Source of the DNA: Paenibacillus sp. Soil787
GTDB lineage: Bacteria; Bacillota; Bacilli; Paenibacillales; NBRC-103111
NCBI RefSeq assembly: GCF_001429545.1
Contig: NZ_LMSP01000008.1
Span: 1-50,443, forward strand
Length of the DNA: 50,443 bases
Direction: 5' to 3'
The position numbers and the translations under genes are program-made. Below are positions 43,130 to 50,443 of this stretch, one piece after another; position 1 is the stretch's first letter; each line of letters opens with the position of its first letter. Under the pieces are notes generated by a model, which was given only the letters and a program-made list of their open reading frames with translations, made no database searches and had not been told where the DNA came from.

Positions 43130-44926
43130 ATGATCGAACTTTCAAAGAATTTATTTCTATATCAGGACACATGTCATGTGTACGTAGTGAAAAATGGAAC
43201 AAAGGCTGTCCTAATCGATTTCGGCAGTGGTGATGTGCTTGATCGACTCACAGAGATCGGGGTTGATCAAGTCTGCGCGGTTTTGATGACGCACCATCAC
43301 CGCGATCAAGGACAAGGACTTGCACGCGCGGCAGAAGCAGGTATCCCCATTTGGGTGCCGCACACCGAACAAGACCTGTTTACGAACATGGATGCACACT
43401 GGCAGGCGAGGGAAGTATTTAATAACTACAATGTCCGTCAAGATCGCTATTCCTTACTCGAGCAAGTAGCTATCGCCGGGACGCTGAAAGATTACGGATC
43501 GTGCGAGTTTGCCGGATATGAATTCAAAGTTGTTCCGACGCCGGGACATACAATCGGTTCCGTTAGCTTTCTTGCCTGGATTGACGGAAGGCAGGTCGCT
43601 TTCACCGGCGATTTGATCGCCGGTCCCGGTAAGATGTGGTCGCTCGCGGCGACGCAGTGGTCTTACAACGGTGGGGAAGGGCTCCCAGCCACCGTTGCTT
43701 CCTTGCTCGATCTGCAGGATCGTGCAGCGGATTGGCTGCTGCCGTCGCATGGTGAACGAATGGAGCAGCCATCCGAGGCGATCGGCAAGCTCATCACTCG
43801 GCTGCAGGAGTTGATGCAATACCGTCAGCAAAACCCGCGGCTGCTTCAATTGCGCGAACAGCCTTTCGAGGAAGTAACGCCCCATCTGCTGCGCAGCCGA
43901 ATGAGTATGTCGCATTATTATGTGCTGCTATCGAAAAGCGGCAAAGCGCTCTTCTTCGATTTTGGCTACGATTTCCTGACGGGTATTCCGGTCGGATCGG
44001 ACCGGGCTTCTCGCAGACCATGGCTGTATACACTGGGGACATTAAAGAAGCAGTACGGAATTACGCAGGTGGATGCCGTCGTGCCGACCCATTACCATGA
44101 CGATCATGTGGCCGGCATTAACCTGCTGCGGGACAACGAAGGGACGAAAGTTTGGGCTTCTGAAACGTTCGCAGACGTTCTCCGCCATCCTTCTCATTAT
44201 GATTTGCCTTGTCTTTGGTTCGATCCAATCCCCGTTGACCATGAGCTGCCAATCGGTGCCTCGATCCAATGGGAGGAGTACGAATTCACGCTCCATCCGC
44301 TGCCCGGGCATACTTTATATGCGGTAGCTATCTCGCTTATGGTCGATGGTAAGCACGTGCTTGTCTCTGGGGATCAATATCAGGGAGGAGAAGGACTGCT
44401 CTGGAATTACGTGTATCAAAACCGCTTTCGCATACAAGATTATGCGGACAGTGCAGCTTTGTACGAAGCTTTGAATCCCGACGTTATCCTGACCGGCCAC
44501 TGGGACCCGTTATGGGTGCAGCCTGGTTACTTCGCCGAACTGGCAGCACGTGGTAACGCTTTGGAAAGACTTCACAGGGAGCTGCTGCCGTTAGATGAAG
44601 TTGACTTTGGTGCAGAAGGGATCGGAGTGCGACTTTCGCCTTACCAGACGCAAACTCATGTTGATGAGAAATTTACGATGCAGGTTGATGTGAAGAATCC
44701 ATTCGCACGAGAAGCGCTGGTTGAAGTGCGGTTGGTTGTGCCACCAGGCTGGCAGGCTTACCCGGAGAAAGCATCACTTCAGTTAGCAGCAAAAGCAATG
44801 GAGAGTATTGAATTCAGTGTCACACCATCCGGGCCTCCTGTCCGTCGCGCAAGGGTAGCTGCAGAATATATTGTGGAAGGAAGACGCTTCGGCCAGCAAG
44901 CGGAAGCGCTCGTCACTGTGAAATAA
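43130..44926 (+). CDS. Tandem metallo-beta-lactamase-fold protein with C-terminal beta domain
   Basis: About 598 residues from ATG 43130; a GTG at 43031 would add 33 residues of low-complexity sequence and overlap the kinase gene. Domain 1 (about 1-265) has HHHRDQ at residues 55-60, so the last histidine of HxHxDH is glutamine; TPGHTIGS, FTGDLIAGP and LPSHGE are present. Domain 2 (about 275-500) has intact THYHDDH (His321, His323, Asp325, His326), LPGHTLYA, VSGDQY and LTGHWDP. The last roughly 90 residues resemble a NEW3/Ig-like domain of the kind found with alpha-galactosidases. Cytosolic hydrolase or lactonase, substrate unknown. It is the last gene before a strong terminator. Confidence 0.82.
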   Translation: MIELSKNLFLYQDTCHVYVVKNGTKAVLIDFGSGDVLDRLTEIGVDQVCAVLMTHHHRDQGQGLARAAEAGIPIWVPHTEQDLFTNMDAHWQAREVFNNYNVRQDRYSLLEQVAIAGTLKDYGSCEFAGYEFKVVPTPGHTIGSVSFLAWIDGRQVAFTGDLIAGPGKMWSLAATQWSYNGGEGLPATVASLLDLQDRAADWLLPSHGERMEQPSEAIGKLITRLQELMQYRQQNPRLLQLREQPFEEVTPHLLRSRMSMSHYYVLLSKSGKALFFDFGYDFLTGIPVGSDRASRRPWLYTLGTLKKQYGITQVDAVVPTHYHDDHVAGINLLRDNEGTKVWASETFADVLRHPSHYDLPCLWFDPIPVDHELPIGASIQWEEYEFTLHPLPGHTLYAVAISLMVDGKHVLVSGDQYQGGEGLLWNYVYQNRFRIQDYADSAALYEALNPDVILTGHWDPLWVQPGYFAELAARGNALERLHRELLPLDEVDFGAEGIGVRLSPYQTQTHVDEKFTMQVDVKNPFAREALVEVRLVVPPGWQAYPEKASLQLAAKAMESIEFSVTPSGPPVRRARVAAEYIVEGRRFGQQAEALVTVK

Positions 44927-44950
44927 AATGGACAAGATAAGTCAGCAGTC

Positions 44951-44983
44951 AAAAAGCTAACCTTAACAGGCTAGCTTTTTTTT
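44951..44983 (+). terminator. Terminator of the second block
   Basis: AAAAAGCTA (44951-44959) pairs with TAGCTTTTT (44972-44980), with inner CCT/AGG pairing, followed by a further T run. It marks the end of the long operon. Confidence 0.88.
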
Positions 44984-45053
44984 GTGTAATAATGATATTC
45001 TATATCAAATGGAATTTAAAGGGAGAATGGAATGAGAAAGCGGAGGTTATGTA

Positions 45054-45656
45054 TTGAAAAGATATTTCAAAATTAGCATGCTAGTTGTTGTACTCATTTT
45101 GAGTTATATGGTTGTCGCGCCCTATCAATATAGCATGACAGCCCTGCAGTTTTACGTGGTAACTATAGCTTATATACTGCTATCATGCCTGCATATCTTC
45201 CTCTTTGCCAAAAGACTAACACTTGAAAAAGGTATAGGTATTGTATTTTTCCTATCAACTATCATCTTCGCATTGGTAGAAATTAATCACCAAATCCCCA
45301 ATATAAGAATCAAGCTAATGATAGAGCCTTACGTGCAAAATGCGCCAATAAAGATTATAGGAGTTGGTGCATCGCAGTCCGCGTCTCTGCCTGGTGATCC
45401 TAGCAAAAATGAATTAAGTGATATACAAGGTTCTAGAACCATATTCCTAGAAAAAGCGATACCACCTGGGAAAAGTGTGGAAAGGTATACGTTTTTGTTT
45501 AAACGCCCTCTCTTAATCAATAATGTCGATGTATCCCGAAAGTCATGTTTTGACGTAATCTTCTGTAATTATTACTTTGTTGGAACTGTTGTTATCGACC
45601 CAGATCATGGTGAATTGATCGCATTTTCAGTTATGAATAAAGGGGTAGGGAAGTAA
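45054..45656 (+). CDS. Membrane protein of unknown function
   Basis: 200 residues, start TTG seven bases after GGAGG. Three hydrophobic segments are visible at about residues 5-22, 31-53 and 60-77, then a roughly 120-residue domain predicted outside the membrane (or in the cytoplasm if the topology is reversed). That domain is beta-rich, with QGSRTIFLEKAIPPGKSVERY and two cysteines around CFDVIFCNYYF. I recognise no family. It lies between two terminators, so it is a single-gene unit not clearly tied to sugar use or germination. Confidence 0.65.
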   Translation: MKRYFKISMLVVVLILSYMVVAPYQYSMTALQFYVVTIAYILLSCLHIFLFAKRLTLEKGIGIVFFLSTIIFALVEINHQIPNIRIKLMIEPYVQNAPIKIIGVGASQSASLPGDPSKNELSDIQGSRTIFLEKAIPPGKSVERYTFLFKRPLLINNVDVSRKSCFDVIFCNYYFVGTVVIDPDHGELIAFSVMNKGVGK

Positions 45657-45667
45657 GCAAATGCTAA

Positions 45668-45713
45668 AATCCTCATGCTCACGCACCCAGCGGGCATGGG
45701 GGTTTATTTTTTA
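45668..45713 (+). terminator. Terminator of the membrane-protein gene
   Basis: AATCCTCATGCTC (45668-45680) pairs along 13 positions, including G-U pairs, with GGGCATGGGGGTT (45692-45704), followed by TATTTTTT. Confidence 0.85.
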
Positions 45714-45802
45714 AAAGCATAAAAAACAACAACTTTGCAAAACATAAAGTGAAATGAAGGTAAATAATGTTAGTTGTTTCTTATTTGAGGAGATTCTTAT
45801 TC

Positions 45803-47356
45803 ATGAATAGAACACTGAAGTTATTGTGGAAAGATCTCAAAAAGATGAACAAAGTGAATCCTGCACAAGAGCAAAAAGTAAAAACGGAATTTAACAGTTT
45901 TGAACAATTAATGCAAGTAGCAGTGCTTTCCAGTGATTTTATCAAAAGTTTTATTGAGCTCCCGCTTCAAAAGTTAAGTATTTCCTACTACAAGACGTTG
46001 ATCGATGAACATGTCCTACAGCACAATTTGATTCATAGCTTGCAGCTTCGTGCATGTGAACATGTAATCACAGCCATAGAAGAGATTTCGGCATGGATTC
46101 CAATCGACCAAATCATGATCACCGAGGATATCAAAGTCATTCAAAGCAGTCTGTTAAAAGGGTATGCGATTGTTCAAATACATGAGAATGATCTCAAGTG
46201 TGCTTTAATCAGATTCTCATCCAGTGAGGGTTCAAGAGATCATAACACAACTGAAAATGAATTTAGTGTTGTAGGCCCTAAAGTTGGGTTTGTAGAGAAC
46301 ATGGATATTAATATTCATCTCTTACGAACACAAATCAATATCCCCAACTTAATTGTTAAGGAATTAACCTTAGGCACAGTGTCAAACACCAAAGTTGCGA
46401 TTATTTATATAGATGGCGTAACGAATAAAGGGAATCTGCAGATTGTCGAACAGCGTTTACAAGATTTTGATTTCGATGTTATTTTTGATTCTTCGCAATT
46501 AGAGCAGATCATCTCGGATAATTCATGGACACCATTTCCACTTTTTGTAACAACAGAGCGGTTGGATCGTGTGGTATATGGTCTCATTTACGGCCAAGTG
46601 GCCATCGTTAGTGACGGCTCGCCTTATTTTATTACGGGTCCTTCGACGTTATTTGATTTCTTCATATCTCCGGAAGATTACTATCTGCCCTGGGTGTTGG
46701 GATCCTTTTTTCGGCTCTTCCGCATTTCGGGCGTTATTTTCTCGGTATTTGCTTCATCAATTTATGTCGCTCTAACGACGTATCATTATGAGATGATTCC
46801 AATAGGTTTATTAGGGCCGCTCATTTTTTCTAGGCAAAATGTTCCCTTTCCTCCTGTACTTGAAGTACTCTTTCTGGAGGCAACGATTGAGTTTCTCCGA
46901 GAAGCAGGCGCTAGGCTGCCAACTAAGATTGGTCAAACATTAGGTATAGTCGGAGGGATCGTTATCGGGCAAGCGGCAGTTGAAGCAGCATTAACAAGTA
47001 ATATTTTGCTTATCATTGTAGCTTTATCCGCGTTAGCCTCGTTCACGACTCCCATCTATAAAATGTCAAATACGATACGGTTTTTAAGATTCCCTATTAT
47101 CTTATTAGCTGCCTGTTGGGGCAATTTGGGGATTGTCATCGGGATTTGCCTCTTGCTCATTCACGTTACGCGGTTGAAGTCGCTTGGTACTCCTTACACA
47201 GTCCCTGTCTATCCCTTAAGAATGAAAGATCTCAAAGACAGCTTTATTCGACCTTCCTATGAGGTAACTACCTCAAGACCTGGTTATTTGAAACCCAAAT
47301 CATCTATACGCTATAAACCTAAATCGAATAAGAAAAAAGATTTTGATGAAAATTGA
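45803..47356 (+). CDS. Spore germination protein, GerA family (A subunit)
   Basis: About 517 residues from ATG 45803 (GAGGAG ten bases upstream); ATG 45767 would add 12 residues and cannot be excluded. This is the A subunit of a nutrient germinant receptor in the spore inner membrane. A soluble N-terminal half ends in VVYGLIYGQVAIVSDGSPYF; then come FDFFISPEDYYLPW, EATIEFLREAGARLP and GQTLGIVGGIVIGQAAVEA, all hallmarks of GerAA/GerKA. Four to five membrane spans follow, and a basic C-terminal tail. With the C and B subunits downstream it forms a complete receptor operon. Confidence 0.93.
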   Translation: MNRTLKLLWKDLKKMNKVNPAQEQKVKTEFNSFEQLMQVAVLSSDFIKSFIELPLQKLSISYYKTLIDEHVLQHNLIHSLQLRACEHVITAIEEISAWIPIDQIMITEDIKVIQSSLLKGYAIVQIHENDLKCALIRFSSSEGSRDHNTTENEFSVVGPKVGFVENMDINIHLLRTQINIPNLIVKELTLGTVSNTKVAIIYIDGVTNKGNLQIVEQRLQDFDFDVIFDSSQLEQIISDNSWTPFPLFVTTERLDRVVYGLIYGQVAIVSDGSPYFITGPSTLFDFFISPEDYYLPWVLGSFFRLFRISGVIFSVFASSIYVALTTYHYEMIPIGLLGPLIFSRQNVPFPPVLEVLFLEATIEFLREAGARLPTKIGQTLGIVGGIVIGQAAVEAALTSNILLIIVALSALASFTTPIYKMSNTIRFLRFPIILLAACWGNLGIVIGICLLLIHVTRLKSLGTPYTVPVYPLRMKDLKDSFIRPSYEVTTSRPGYLKPKSSIRYKPKSNKKKDFDEN

Positions 47357-47380
47357 GTAGACTATGTGCGGGGTAAATTG

Positions 47381-48466
47381 ATGCATTTCCTAAAAGTCAG
47401 TCTAAGTTTTATATGTATGGCCTTGATATCCGCTTGCGCGAATCAGAAGCTAGTGGATGAAATTAAAATTGTCCAATCGATCGGTTACGATTTAACGGAT
47501 CATGGTGTTAAAAGTGTTGTTTTATATCCTATTTTTGAAAAGAAAAATGAATCTCAATTACAGATTTTGGACACGAGCTCGAATTCCTATTACGACATCT
47601 TTCCGAGACTGAATACGAAAACAAATGAACCCATTGAATATGGTCAATTGAGGATGGTCTTATTTGGCAAAACGTACTCAGAAAAAGGAATTGATTCCGT
47701 CATACATAGTTTATGTCGAGATGCCAAAATAGGTTCTCGCATACATCTTGGGGTTGCAGAAAGAGATGCTTCTGAAATATTAACGGCTTCCCATAAATAT
47801 AAGAATCCGTTCTATATCTCAGGTATGATTAGTCAGAACATCGCGCACGGAAATCTGCCTAGGGTGAATTTGCAAGAGTTTTTGTTTGATCATTATGGCG
47901 AAGGGCGGGATCCCTTTCTACCTTATCTTATCCTCGAGCGTGGAAACATTAAGATAGATGGTATAGCCCTGTTTTCTTACGACAAATTAATAACCACGAT
48001 TAGCCTGAAAGAGGCATTTATTTTGAAAATGCTAGTTGATAATTCGAAGAACGGCAGCTACATGTATCCATTGAAAGGGGCTAAATCTACGCTTAATGAA
48101 TTCATTTTATTGCATAGTATCGGCTCTAAAACGAAATTTACCGTTGATCATATTTTGCCAAATCCAACGATTTCAATCAAAGTAAAACTTTATTTACAAG
48201 TCAAAGATGTACCTGAACAAATTAATTTGACGAGAGGGGGGCAAATAAGAGGACTAGAATCAACAATTGGCAGCTACTTTGAGAAAGAAATTCATAGCTT
48301 TATTTCTTTATGTCAAAAAAACAAAGTAGATCCGATAGGATTTGGTGATTTGGTAAGAAGTAAATCTTTGGATTGGAAAGAGAAGGACTTTTATGCAGCG
48401 TATGAGCAATTAAAAACAAATGTAAAAGTGGACGTTCACATTATCCAGACGGGAGTTGGCGAGTAA
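47381..48466 (+). CDS. Spore germination lipoprotein, Ger(x)C family
   Basis: About 361 residues. ATG 47381 is preferred to GTG 47366 because GGGG is suitably spaced and the signal peptide then starts normally (MHFLKVSLSFICMALISAC, lipidated Cys19). The mature part starts LVDEIKIVQSIGYDLTDHG, the family's conserved opening, and later has the usual GIALFSYDKLI segment. It is the lipoprotein C subunit of the germinant receptor on the outer surface of the spore inner membrane. It lies between the A and B genes, and its end overlaps the B gene. Confidence 0.9.
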   Translation: MHFLKVSLSFICMALISACANQKLVDEIKIVQSIGYDLTDHGVKSVVLYPIFEKKNESQLQILDTSSNSYYDIFPRLNTKTNEPIEYGQLRMVLFGKTYSEKGIDSVIHSLCRDAKIGSRIHLGVAERDASEILTASHKYKNPFYISGMISQNIAHGNLPRVNLQEFLFDHYGEGRDPFLPYLILERGNIKIDGIALFSYDKLITTISLKEAFILKMLVDNSKNGSYMYPLKGAKSTLNEFILLHSIGSKTKFTVDHILPNPTISIKVKLYLQVKDVPEQINLTRGGQIRGLESTIGSYFEKEIHSFISLCQKNKVDPIGFGDLVRSKSLDWKEKDFYAAYEQLKTNVKVDVHIIQTGVGE

Positions 48467-49589
48467 ATTGGAAAAGGAATCCCATACGATATCTCCCTAT
48501 CTCGTTTTTTTCCTGATTCATAGCAGTATGATTGGGGTCGGCATCCTGAATTTTCAAAGGGAGCTTATTGATCACGGGGGCTATAGTTCGTGGATTTCTG
48601 TTCTTTTGGTTGGGATCTCCATTCATATCCTAGTATGGATCTTTTATCGATTACTGTCTACAGATCCGCTAAATTCAGATCTAATATCACTGAATAGAGC
48701 CTGTTTTGGTCGAATTATTGGAAATCTAATTAATGGCTGCGTTGTGTTTTATTTTTTCTTGGTAGCCTTTAGCGTTTTTAGAGTTTTTATTGAAATTGTC
48801 CAAGTGTGGCTATTTCCCTCTATGAGCATGTATCCGGTTAGCTTCGTTTTCATTGTCGTCATTTATTACACGATATCTGGCGGATTTCGTACGGTTGCCG
48901 GCATGAGTTTTTGGGGCATCGTACTTCCATACATCGTAGTTGTGCCCCTTTTATTTTTTGTTTTAAAGTACATACATCCTCGGAACTTGCTTCCCTTCCA
49001 TATAAGTTCAGTCGAAGACATCTTTCTTTCCATCAAAATCATGGTGTTTCAATTTTCTGGTTTTGAAGCCATATTACTCATTTATCCGTTGGTTCAGACA
49101 CCAAAAAAGTCTTACAAATGGGCACAACTTGCTGTTTTCTGTACGACTTTCATTTACTTAGTGATCACTCTCTTGGCTTTTATGTATTTCAGTCAAGGCC
49201 AAATGAAACATATCATTTGGCCAACGTTAACGATGCTCAAGATTATCGAAATCCCACTCATACAACGATTAGAGTACATTGTAATCTCTATCTGGTTTCT
49301 TAAAATACTAGCGACTGTCTGCATTTTTCTTTGGGTCGCCTCCAGAGGTTTGAAAACCGCAGTACATCTCAAACACCGGACAAGCTTACTTATTTTTCTA
49401 GCTGGATTTATCGTCATGCTGACGCTGTTCTTTAAAGATCGATCATCGATTAGTCAGTTATCCAGTTTTAGCTCCAACGTAGGCTTTTATTTTATTTATG
49501 TGTACATTCCTATTTTATTTATTATTGTTCTTATAAGGAGCAAAGTGATGTCGAAAAAACAGACAAAGACACCTCTTGGAAACGAATAA
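48456..49589 (+). CDS. Spore germination permease, GerB family (B subunit)
   Basis: Up to 377 residues; TTG 48456 overlaps the C gene, with TTG 48468 the alternative. About ten membrane spans of the APC-type fold are visible, beginning with TISPYLVFFLIHSSMIGVGILNFQRELI, the conserved GerB opening with its VG(I/V) helix break. VFQFSGFEAILLIYPLV and IPLIQRLEYIVISIWFLKI are further family marks. It is the germinant-binding transporter-like subunit. Which nutrient it senses cannot be read from the sequence. The operon is closed by the terminator near 49654. Confidence 0.92.
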   Translation: MASKLEKESHTISPYLVFFLIHSSMIGVGILNFQRELIDHGGYSSWISVLLVGISIHILVWIFYRLLSTDPLNSDLISLNRACFGRIIGNLINGCVVFYFFLVAFSVFRVFIEIVQVWLFPSMSMYPVSFVFIVVIYYTISGGFRTVAGMSFWGIVLPYIVVVPLLFFVLKYIHPRNLLPFHISSVEDIFLSIKIMVFQFSGFEAILLIYPLVQTPKKSYKWAQLAVFCTTFIYLVITLLAFMYFSQGQMKHIIWPTLTMLKIIEIPLIQRLEYIVISIWFLKILATVCIFLWVASRGLKTAVHLKHRTSLLIFLAGFIVMLTLFFKDRSSISQLSSFSSNVGFYFIYVYIPILFIIVLIRSKVMSKKQTKTPLGNE

Positions 49590-49653
49590 CTCGGAATATG
49601 GAAACGAATGATGCCCTTCTAGCTGGTACATCTTGAATGGGATCAAAATAGTG

Positions 49654-49688
49654 GAGAACCGTGCTTTTGTGGCGGCTTCTCTTTTTTA
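49654..49688 (+). terminator. Terminator of the germination operon
   Basis: GAGAACCG (49654-49661) pairs with CGGCTTCTC (49673-49681) with one bulge, followed by TTTTTTATTTT. Confidence 0.75.
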
Positions 49689-49713
49689 TTTTGAATAAAA
49701 GGAAATAATAATA

Positions 49714-49742
49714 TTGAATATAAATTCGTATTTATGTATAAT
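49714..49742 (+). promoter_or_regulatory. Promoter of the acetyltransferase gene
   Basis: TTGAAT (49714-49719), exact 17-bp spacer, TATAAT (49737-49742), 30 bp before the start codon. Strong vegetative type. Confidence 0.75.
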
Positions 49743-49771
49743 TATGCATTATCGAATGGAGGGAATTATGA

Positions 49772-50218
49772 ATGCCACTTATCGTGAGAAACGCAGAACC
49801 TGATGATGAAAACAGCTTGACCGAATTAATGTATGAATACATAGTAGGTTTTTACCAGAAACCTTGGCCAGCCGATGGAAAAATACATCAATTGATTCAA
49901 ACTCTTTTAGAGAAACAATTAGGTATACAGTTTGTCGCAGAACAAGATGGAAAGCTAGTTGGTTTTGCTACCTTATATTTCGCATTTAGTACGATGAAAG
50001 CAGACAAAATTACCATCATGAACGACCTTTATGTCATGGAGCCATTTAGAGGTACACAAGTGGAATCAGAACTGTTTTTGGAATGTCAGGGTTACTCAAA
50101 GGATCAAGGATATGCGTATATGTCATGGGTAACGGCTCCTGATAATAAACGAGCTCAACATTTTTTTGATAAAATGGGTGGGGTTCAAGGGGATTGGGTT
50201 AATTATTCGATCGTCTAA
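49772..50218 (+). CDS. GNAT-family N-acetyltransferase
   Basis: 148 residues; ATG 49772 with GGAGGG eight bases upstream (ATG 49768 is in another frame and short). The order of the GNAT fold is clear: LIVRNAEPDDENSLTELMYEY, FVAEQDGKLVGFATLYF, KITIMNDLYVMEPFRGTQVESELF (acetyl-CoA loop, here RGTQVES rather than RGxGxG/A), and AYMSWVTAPDNKRAQHFFDKMG. It would acetylate a small molecule or a protein amine. It has its own promoter and no functional link to its neighbours. Confidence 0.88.
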   Translation: MPLIVRNAEPDDENSLTELMYEYIVGFYQKPWPADGKIHQLIQTLLEKQLGIQFVAEQDGKLVGFATLYFAFSTMKADKITIMNDLYVMEPFRGTQVESELFLECQGYSKDQGYAYMSWVTAPDNKRAQHFFDKMGGVQGDWVNYSIV

Positions 50219-50443
50219 AAACTGTAGTGATTAATTTGGCCACTGATCCGTCTGAAATAATGATCAGCGGCGCTTATTCAGCAGAGCACGAGCAAATAAA
50301 CGCGAAAACCGCGCTTCAGCGAGGGCCCCGCGAGCCGAGGCTCTTCGGTTGAGCTTGAGAAGTCGAAAATCGACTTCTCAGCAGCCCGTCCTGGCGCGTT
50401 AGTTCGAAATAAGCGCGGAAAACGCGCTTATTCTGGAGCGCCT
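50219..50443. repeat. Cluster of hairpins at the window end
   Basis: No gene is visible. Perfect dyads are CTGATC/GATCAG (50243-50248 and 50262-50267), GAGAAGTCGA/TCGACTTCTC (50357-50366 and 50370-50379) and AATAAGCGCG/CGCGCTTATT (50408-50417 and 50423-50432). The GC-rich stretch 50310-50350 also folds. The first may terminate the acetyltransferase transcript; the rest look like dispersed palindromic repeats and continue past the window edge. Confidence 0.55.

Noticed and set aside
45717..45749. Sigma-G promoter for the germination operon (GCATA and CATAAAG)
   Set aside because: The spacing of 21 bp is too long and the -10 has two mismatches; not supportable.

Overview
The window looks like chromosome from a spore-forming, Paenibacillus-type Firmicute. 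The signs are strong AGGAGG-type ribosome binding sites, frequent TTG/GTG starts, CUT1-type sugar importers with lipoprotein binding proteins and no linked ATPase, CcpA-style cre sites, a gerA/gerC/gerB spore-germination operon, and dispersed palindromic intergenic repeats. The genus is inferred; no rRNA or core marker gene is present.

Positions 1-17270 hold a first mannoside-utilisation block. A promoter with two AAGCGCTT-type operators drives a sugar importer (binding protein plus two permeases), a GH38 alpha-mannosidase, a class II aldolase and a large GH38-like protein. A 1.3 kb gene-poor, repeat-rich stretch (10901-12230) separates these from another GH38 enzyme and a GH2 beta-mannosidase. 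A DeoR-type regulator follows (17456-18262).

Positions 18405-20500 are a small unrelated patch: a divergent Lrp/AsnC regulator and UlaG-like metallo-hydrolase, then a truncated, frameshifted pdxA remnant and a palindromic element.

Positions 20508-44926 hold a second, longer block, all on the + strand. A LacI regulator is preceded by a cre-overlapped promoter and four evenly spaced operators (65, 66 and 66 bp apart, two carried on a 66-bp tandem duplication). Then come a second CUT1 importer, an amidohydrolase, an unassigned 679-residue probable glycosidase, a racemase-superfamily protein (with a fifth copy of the LacI operator just upstream), a second aldolase + GH38 pair, an OtnC-like aldolase, an OtnK-like acid-sugar kinase, a GmhA-like SIS isomerase, a ROK kinase, a GH36 enzyme, an FAD-dependent oxidoreductase split by one in-frame TAG, an FGGY kinase and a double metallo-beta-lactamase-fold protein. 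Tight spacing and start/stop overlaps suggest long polycistronic transcripts. The inferred logic is import of a mannose/galactose-containing oligosaccharide, intracellular hydrolysis by GH38/GH2/GH36, oxidation and phosphorylation of an unusual sugar, and aldol cleavage to triose phosphate. The substrate is not determined by the sequence.

Positions 45054-50443 hold a membrane protein of unknown function, the germination operon, a GNAT acetyltransferase and a cluster of hairpins at the window end. The most notable observations are the operator array and its remote fifth copy, the duplicated aldolase-GH38 module inside an apparently uncharacterised catabolic locus, the single TAG splitting the oxidoreductase, and several enzymes with altered active-site residues (OtnC-like, racemase-like, first domain of the double metallo-hydrolase, ROK).
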